Part shown: in pieces, positions 4,374 to 7,487 of the stretch
Layout of the letters: each line of letters begins with the position of its first letter
Position numbering within the stretch: the first letter of the stretch is position 1
NCBI GenBank assembly: GCA_902796975.1
Contig: CADBRF010000047.1
Span: 1-7,487, forward strand
Source of the DNA: an uncultured Coriobacteriaceae bacterium
Lineage (GTDB): Bacteria > Actinomycetota > Coriobacteriia > Coriobacteriales > QAMH01
Length of the DNA stretch: 7,487 nt
Direction of reading: 5' to 3'
Notes under the pieces: model-generated
What the model was told of the DNA's origin: nothing
What the model saw: the letters and a program-made list of their open reading frames with translations, nothing else
Database searches by the model: none
Program-made: the position numbers and the translations under genes

Positions 4374-5509
4374 GCAAAGACAGAATTATCGACGTGCGAA
4401 TTCCGGGGGAGCGGCCCTACCAGGTGCGCATTGGCCGCGGGGCGTTGTCCACGCTTGCTGGCACGGTGCGTGACCTCAAGGAGTGCCGCCGCGTTGTGGT
4501 TATTTCCGATGAAAATGTGGGGCCCAAATGGGGCAAGACGGTGCGCGAGTATCTCTCGGGTGCTGGCTTCGAGACCTACGACCTCCTCATTCCGCCGGGG
4601 GAGGAGTCCAAGTCGCTCGAGATGGCTGGCGAACTCTGGTCCGCCATCGCAGACTACGGCTTCAATCGCGATGACCTCATCGTTGCCGTAGGCGGCGGGG
4701 TTGTGGGCGACCTCGCTGGGTTCGTCGCTGCGACCTACATGCGCGGTATCGATGTCGTCCAGGTTCCCACCTCGCTTCTCGCCATGGTGGACGCTTCTGT
4801 GGGTGGAAAGACGGCTATTGACCTACCCCAGGGCAAAAACCTTGTGGGCGCGTTCCATCAACCTCTCCATGTCTGCATCGATATCAACGTGCTTAGCGCC
4901 CTGCCCGATGCCGAGTGGGCAAACGGATTTGCCGAAATCGCCAAGTCGTCGGTTGTCGCCCCGCGCCGTTCCTTCTACGAATGGCTGCGCAACAACGCGG
5001 CAGGTCTCGTCTCGCGCGACCCGATGCTCCTCGAAGAGGCCGTCTACACCACGGTTGATTTCAAGGCGTCGGTTGTGATGAAGGATGCAACCGAATCCAA
5101 CGGGCAGAGGGCGAGCCTCAACTACGGTCATACGCTCGGCCATGCCATCGAGGCGAGCAGTGGTCTGGGGACCATTTGGCATGGGCGCGCTGTGGCTGAG
5201 GGCATGCGGTTTGCCACGCGGCTTGCCGTGGAAGTTGCCGATGCGGATATCGCCTTCGTTCAGCGTGTCGATGCCCTGCTCGATTCGCTTGGCCTGCCTC
5301 AGCTGCCCTTCCAGCTTTCACCAGAGGACCTTCTCGCCCACATGAAGACCGACAAGAAAGCGCGCGGCGGCGTGGTGAACTTCGTTATCGCGGAAGATTT
5401 CACCAGCTGGGAGCTCATGGCAGTGCCTGATGACGTGCTTCGCTCGCATCTCACCGCCTGGTGCCAGAACAAGGCGCGCCTGGCAGCAGCTCAGGGAGGT
5501 GCCCAATGA
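4370..5509 (+). CDS. aroB: 3-Dehydroquinate synthase
   Basis: AroB converts DAHP to 3-dehydroquinate (pathway step 2), using NAD+ and a divalent metal, typically zinc. From GTG 4370 the protein has 379 residues, close to the usual 350-370. Visible are the NAD-binding segment VGGGVVGDLAGFVAATYMRG (107-126), the substrate region PTSLLAMVDASVGGK (133-147) continuing to the KNLVGAFHQP stretch, and the metal ligands E189 (GFAEIAK), H254 (LNYGHTLGHAIE) and H271 (IWHG). K192, K232 and R247 fall in conserved active-site contexts. The C-terminal ~12 residues are a short Ala/Gln-rich extension in which the aroQ ribosome-binding site is embedded. It overlaps aroK and aroQ by 4 bases on each side, indicating coupling. 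No domain is missing. Confidence 0.98.
   Translation: MSKDRIIDVRIPGERPYQVRIGRGALSTLAGTVRDLKECRRVVVISDENVGPKWGKTVREYLSGAGFETYDLLIPPGEESKSLEMAGELWSAIADYGFNRDDLIVAVGGGVVGDLAGFVAATYMRGIDVVQVPTSLLAMVDASVGGKTAIDLPQGKNLVGAFHQPLHVCIDINVLSALPDAEWANGFAEIAKSSVVAPRRSFYEWLRNNAAGLVSRDPMLLEEAVYTTVDFKASVVMKDATESNGQRASLNYGHTLGHAIEASSGLGTIWHGRAVAEGMRFATRLAVEVADADIAFVQRVDALLDSLGLPQLPFQLSPEDLLAHMKTDKKARGGVVNFVIAEDFTSWELMAVPDDVLRSHLTAWCQNKARLAAAQGGAQ
5493..5500 (+). promoter_or_regulatory. Shine-Dalgarno that decides the aroQ start
   Basis: AGGGAGGT lies 5 bases before ATG 5506. An in-frame GTG at 5461 has no such site and would add 15 non-family residues before MTKLLLMNGPNLNLLG. Confidence 0.8.
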
Positions 5510-5952
5510 CCAAGCTTTTGCTCATGAACGGACCGAACCTCAACCTCCTAGGCCAGCGCGAGCCCGACATCTACGGACGGACCACCCTTCCCGAGATCGA
5601 GGAAAACTGCCGGCGTCATTGCGCCGAGTTGGGCGTGGAACTCGATTGCTACCAGTCCAACCATGAGGGCGACCTTATCGACACCATCCAGGCAACGCAA
5701 GGTGTCTACGATGGCGTGGTCTACAATCCCGGTGCGCATACCCACTATAGCTACGCGATTCACGATGCAATCACGTCGGTAACTACGCCGGTCATCGAGA
5801 TTCACATTTCCGATATTTCCAAGCGCGAGTCCTTCCGGGCTCATTCAGTGCTCGTCGACGCCTGCATTGGCCAGGTCAAGGGGGAGGGCCCAGCCGGCTA
5901 CATCCACGCCATCGACCTCATGCTCGAGCATCTCGGCGTGAAGGAGAACTAG
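5506..5952 (+). CDS. aroQ: Type II 3-dehydroquinate dehydratase
   Basis: AroQ removes water from 3-dehydroquinate to give 3-dehydroshikimate (step 3) by the type II mechanism; the family is a dodecamer. The 148-residue protein has the N-terminal signature NGPNLNLLGQREPDIYG (8-24). This contains R18 and the catalytic Tyr 24, in the lid loop. It also has SNHEGDLID (51-59), YNPGAHTH (73-80; N74, H80), the EIHIS block (98-102) with catalytic His 100, and KRESFR (106-111). Two details differ from the pattern I know best: HISD where HxSN is usual (D103), and GQVKGEGPAGY (122-132) where G-x-G-x-x-GY is more common. All catalytic residues remain, so activity is expected. ATGA overlaps the aroB stop by 4 bases. 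A 69-base gap with a strong hairpin separates it from the peptidase gene. Confidence 0.97.
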   Translation: MTKLLLMNGPNLNLLGQREPDIYGRTTLPEIEENCRRHCAELGVELDCYQSNHEGDLIDTIQATQGVYDGVVYNPGAHTHYSYAIHDAITSVTTPVIEIHISDISKRESFRAHSVLVDACIGQVKGEGPAGYIHAIDLMLEHLGVKEN

Positions 5953-5961
5953 ATTAGGCTA

Positions 5962-5999
5962 TCTGCCACTAGCCGCAGGGGAAAGCGGCTGGTGGCGGA
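5962..5999 (+). promoter_or_regulatory. 15-bp stem-loop in the aroQ-peptidase gap
   Basis: GCCACTAGCCGC (5965-5976) pairs with GCGGCTGGTGGC (5985-5996) with one G-T pair, around the 8-base loop aggggaaa. Three more pairs extend it to 5962-5999. No T-run follows on either strand, so a classical intrinsic terminator is unlikely. The stem begins 9 bases after the aroQ stop and ends 9 bases before the peptidase Shine-Dalgarno. Likely roles are a 3'-end stabiliser or processing point that separates expression of the aro genes from the peptidase-efp genes. The pairing is visible; the role is inferred. Confidence 0.6.
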
Positions 6000-6008
6000 C
6001 TAGGAAAG

Positions 6009-6013
6009 AAGGA
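6009..6013 (+). promoter_or_regulatory. Shine-Dalgarno that decides the peptidase start
   Basis: AAGGA lies 8 bases before ATG 6022 but only 2 bases before the in-frame GTG at 6016, so ATG 6022 is preferred. Confidence 0.65.
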
Positions 6014-6021
6014 ACGTGCAA

Positions 6022-7125
6022 ATGAAAGCTGCAAAGCGCATTGAGCGCGTGAGAAAGCTGCTCCAAGAGAACAAGCTCGATGCAATGGTGGTTCGAAACA
6101 CTACTGACCTGATGTGGCTCACCGGTTTCGAACGCCTCTTCGATACCGAAGAAGCCCATACGGCGGTCATCACCCAAGATCGCTGCATCATCCATACGGA
6201 CTCACGTTACTCGACCGCCATGTGGAGCCGTGCTGAGGAAGAAGGCATCTGGGAGGTAGACGACGCCCGCGTGAGCGCTGCAGATTTTATTGCAGCGGCG
6301 CTGGCGGAAGAGGAGCTTTCTGCTGGGGCAGTCGCTATCGCCGATTCCACTCCGCTCAAGCTCTACCGGGCCTATGTTGCGAAGATGCCGGAAGCGACCT
6401 TTGTCGAGCGCAACGAGGATATCCTTGCTCTTCGCGCGGTGAAAGAGCCTGAGGAGGTAGACCGCCTCCGCGCTGCCCAGAAGGTGGCAGACGAGGCTTT
6501 TCTCGAGACGCTTTCCACCTTGCATCCCGGCCAGACGGAGCGCGAAGTCTCCCTCCGGCTCGAAATCAATATGCGCAAGCGCGGGGCTGACGAGCTCGCC
6601 TTTACCAACATCGTGGCGAGTGGCCCCAACAGCGCCAACCCCCACGCCGTTGCATCCGACCGCGTCATCTCCAAGGGCGACCTCGTGGTCTTCGATTTCG
6701 GCGCCCGCGTCGATGGCTACCGTTCGGACACCACCCGCACCGTGTGCATCGGCACGCCAACTGCCGAGCAAAAGGCCATCTACGATGCCGTGCTCAGGGC
6801 CAATACGACGGTTCGCGATCAGATGAAGGCAGGGGTCACGGGTGCCGATATGCACAACCTCGCCGAGTCAATCCTCGCTGAAGCAGGCTTCGGTGGCAAA
6901 ATGGGTCACGCACTCGGCCATGGTGTCGGCCTCGACATCCACGAGGCGCCCGTTCTGGCTCCTCGCAACGGGGCAGCGCTGGTTGTCGGCAACATCGTGA
7001 CAGACGAGCCTGGCGTCTATTTGGGCGGTTCAAATGGTGTGCGCATAGAAGATTGCGGAGTCATAACAGCCGATGGGTATAGCATTTTCAGCACCCTGCC
7101 TCACGAGATGCAGTGTGTAGAGTAG
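6022..7125 (+). CDS. M24B metallopeptidase, Xaa-Pro aminopeptidase/dipeptidase
   Basis: The 367-residue protein is expected to cleave peptide bonds before proline in the cytosol with two divalent metals. An N-terminal creatinase-like domain (~5-128) precedes the pita-bread catalytic domain (~140-360). The five metal ligands are present: D225 and D236 in the DFGARVDGYRSDTTRT segment, H300 in GHGVGLDIHE, E329 in TDEPGVY, and E343 in GVRIEDCG. H208 (SGPNSANPHAV) and H307 are the usual active-site histidines. The size fits the short YqhT/PepQ type, not E. coli PepP (~440). Sequence alone does not settle aminopeptidase (tripeptides and longer) versus dipeptidase (prolidase), so no symbol is given. 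ATG 6022 is chosen on ribosome-binding-site spacing. The peptidase-efp pairing occurs in both Mycobacterium and Bacillus. Confidence 0.94.
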   Translation: MKAAKRIERVRKLLQENKLDAMVVRNTTDLMWLTGFERLFDTEEAHTAVITQDRCIIHTDSRYSTAMWSRAEEEGIWEVDDARVSAADFIAAALAEEELSAGAVAIADSTPLKLYRAYVAKMPEATFVERNEDILALRAVKEPEEVDRLRAAQKVADEAFLETLSTLHPGQTEREVSLRLEINMRKRGADELAFTNIVASGPNSANPHAVASDRVISKGDLVVFDFGARVDGYRSDTTRTVCIGTPTAEQKAIYDAVLRANTTVRDQMKAGVTGADMHNLAESILAEAGFGGKMGHALGHGVGLDIHEAPVLAPRNGAALVVGNIVTDEPGVYLGGSNGVRIEDCGVITADGYSIFSTLPHEMQCVE

Positions 7126-7168
7126 AATAGTTCAGATATTCGTTGGTTATCAGAAAGGGATTATCAAG

Positions 7169-7487
7169 GTGACAGTTCAACCCTCTAACTTCAAGAACGG
7201 CATGTGCATCAAGTACAACAACAAGCTCTGCACGATTGTCGAGTTCCAGCACGTCAAGCCTGGCAAGGGCGGCGCATTCATCCGCACCAAGCTCAAGGAC
7301 ATCAACACGGGCCGCGTTGTAGACTACACGTTCCGTCCCACCGATAAGTTCGATGAGGTCCGCCTGGAACTCAAGGAGATGGACTACTCCTGGAACGATG
7401 GCACCACCTACTACTTCATGGACCCGGTTACCTACGAGCAGCCCGAGGTTGACGTCAGCCTCCTCGGCGACAAGGTCAAATGGTTCA
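7169..7487 (+). CDS. efp: Elongation factor P, N-terminal part (runs off the window)
   Basis: EF-P binds between the ribosomal P and E sites and relieves stalling at consecutive prolines. About 106 of the usual ~185 residues are visible, covering the KOW-like domain I and about half of domain II (DYTFRPTDKFDEVRLELKEM region onward). The tip loop HVKPGKGGAF puts the normally functional lysine at K33. The loop form P-G-K-G-G is seen; whether the lysine is modified (as in E. coli or B. subtilis) or works unmodified, as reported for some actinobacterial EF-Ps, cannot be told, and no modification gene is in the window. GTG 7169 is the start, with AGGGA (7156-7160) 8 bases upstream and the N-terminus MTVQPSNFKNG in the expected place. 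The 43-base gap after the peptidase shows no clear promoter, so co-transcription is likely. Confidence 0.96.
   Translation, partial: MTVQPSNFKNGMCIKYNNKLCTIVEFQHVKPGKGGAFIRTKLKDINTGRVVDYTFRPTDKFDEVRLELKEMDYSWNDGTTYYFMDPVTYEQPEVDVSLLGDKVKWF

Noticed and set aside
5962..5999. Intrinsic terminator after aroQ
   Set aside because: The stem is strong, but no T-run follows on the plus strand, nor on the minus strand in the other direction.
7147..7166. TTATCA direct repeat ahead of efp as an operator
   Set aside because: A six-base repeat 14 bases apart in a short AT-richer gap is expected by chance, and no promoter elements accompany it.
1..7487. Mobile element, phage or defence island
   Set aside because: All genes are conserved housekeeping or conserved-family genes in a syntenic order. 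No transposase, integrase, flanking repeats or toxin-antitoxin pair is visible.

Overview
The window carries a tightly packed, all-plus-strand run of housekeeping genes from a GC-rich bacterium. The best guess is an actinomycetote, probably of class Coriobacteriia. This rests on GC-rich third codon positions, frequent GTG starts, a flavin-dependent thymidylate synthase (ThyX), and gene order. The order aroC-aroK-aroB-aroQ-Xaa-Pro peptidase-efp matches the one I know from Mycobacterium tuberculosis. A DUF1385/YqhQ membrane protein linked to aroQ-peptidase-efp recalls the yqhQ-yqhR-yqhS-yqhT-efp order of Bacillus subtilis. The window looks like a merger of the two arrangements. The taxon is inference; no rRNA is present.

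Layout: 1-255 is the 3' end of a gene whose product ends in an Ala/Lys/Glu-rich helical tail. 256-601 is a 346-base non-coding stretch and the least ordinary part of the window. It holds a degenerate tandem array with a 31-32-base period, mutually exclusive long-range helices, a helix followed by a T-rich run, and a neat hairpin just upstream of the thyX ribosome-binding site. Then come thyX (602-1303), a DUF1385 membrane protein (1307-2626), aroC (2632-3801), aroK (3801-4373), aroB (4370-5509), aroQ (5506-5952), an M24B Xaa-Pro peptidase (6022-7125) and the 5' part of efp (7169 to the window end).

From thyX to aroQ, neighbouring genes are separated by at most 5 bases or overlap by 1-4 bases, which suggests one translationally coupled transcript. 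Two stem-loops interrupt the rhythm: a 14-bp hairpin in an AT-richer patch at the aroK/aroB junction, and a 15-bp hairpin filling the aroQ-peptidase gap.

The aro genes encode steps 2 (AroB), 3 (type II AroQ), 5 (AroK) and 7 (AroC) of the shikimate pathway to chorismate. ThyX uses methylene-tetrahydrofolate to make dTMP, and folate's p-aminobenzoate comes from chorismate, so a loose metabolic link exists. Xaa-Pro peptidase and EF-P both deal with proline-containing peptides, one in degradation and the other in synthesis. I see no defence system, mobile element, CRISPR array, tRNA or rRNA. The novelty candidates are non-coding (the thyX leader and the intra-operon hairpins), plus the uncharacterised DUF1385 protein.
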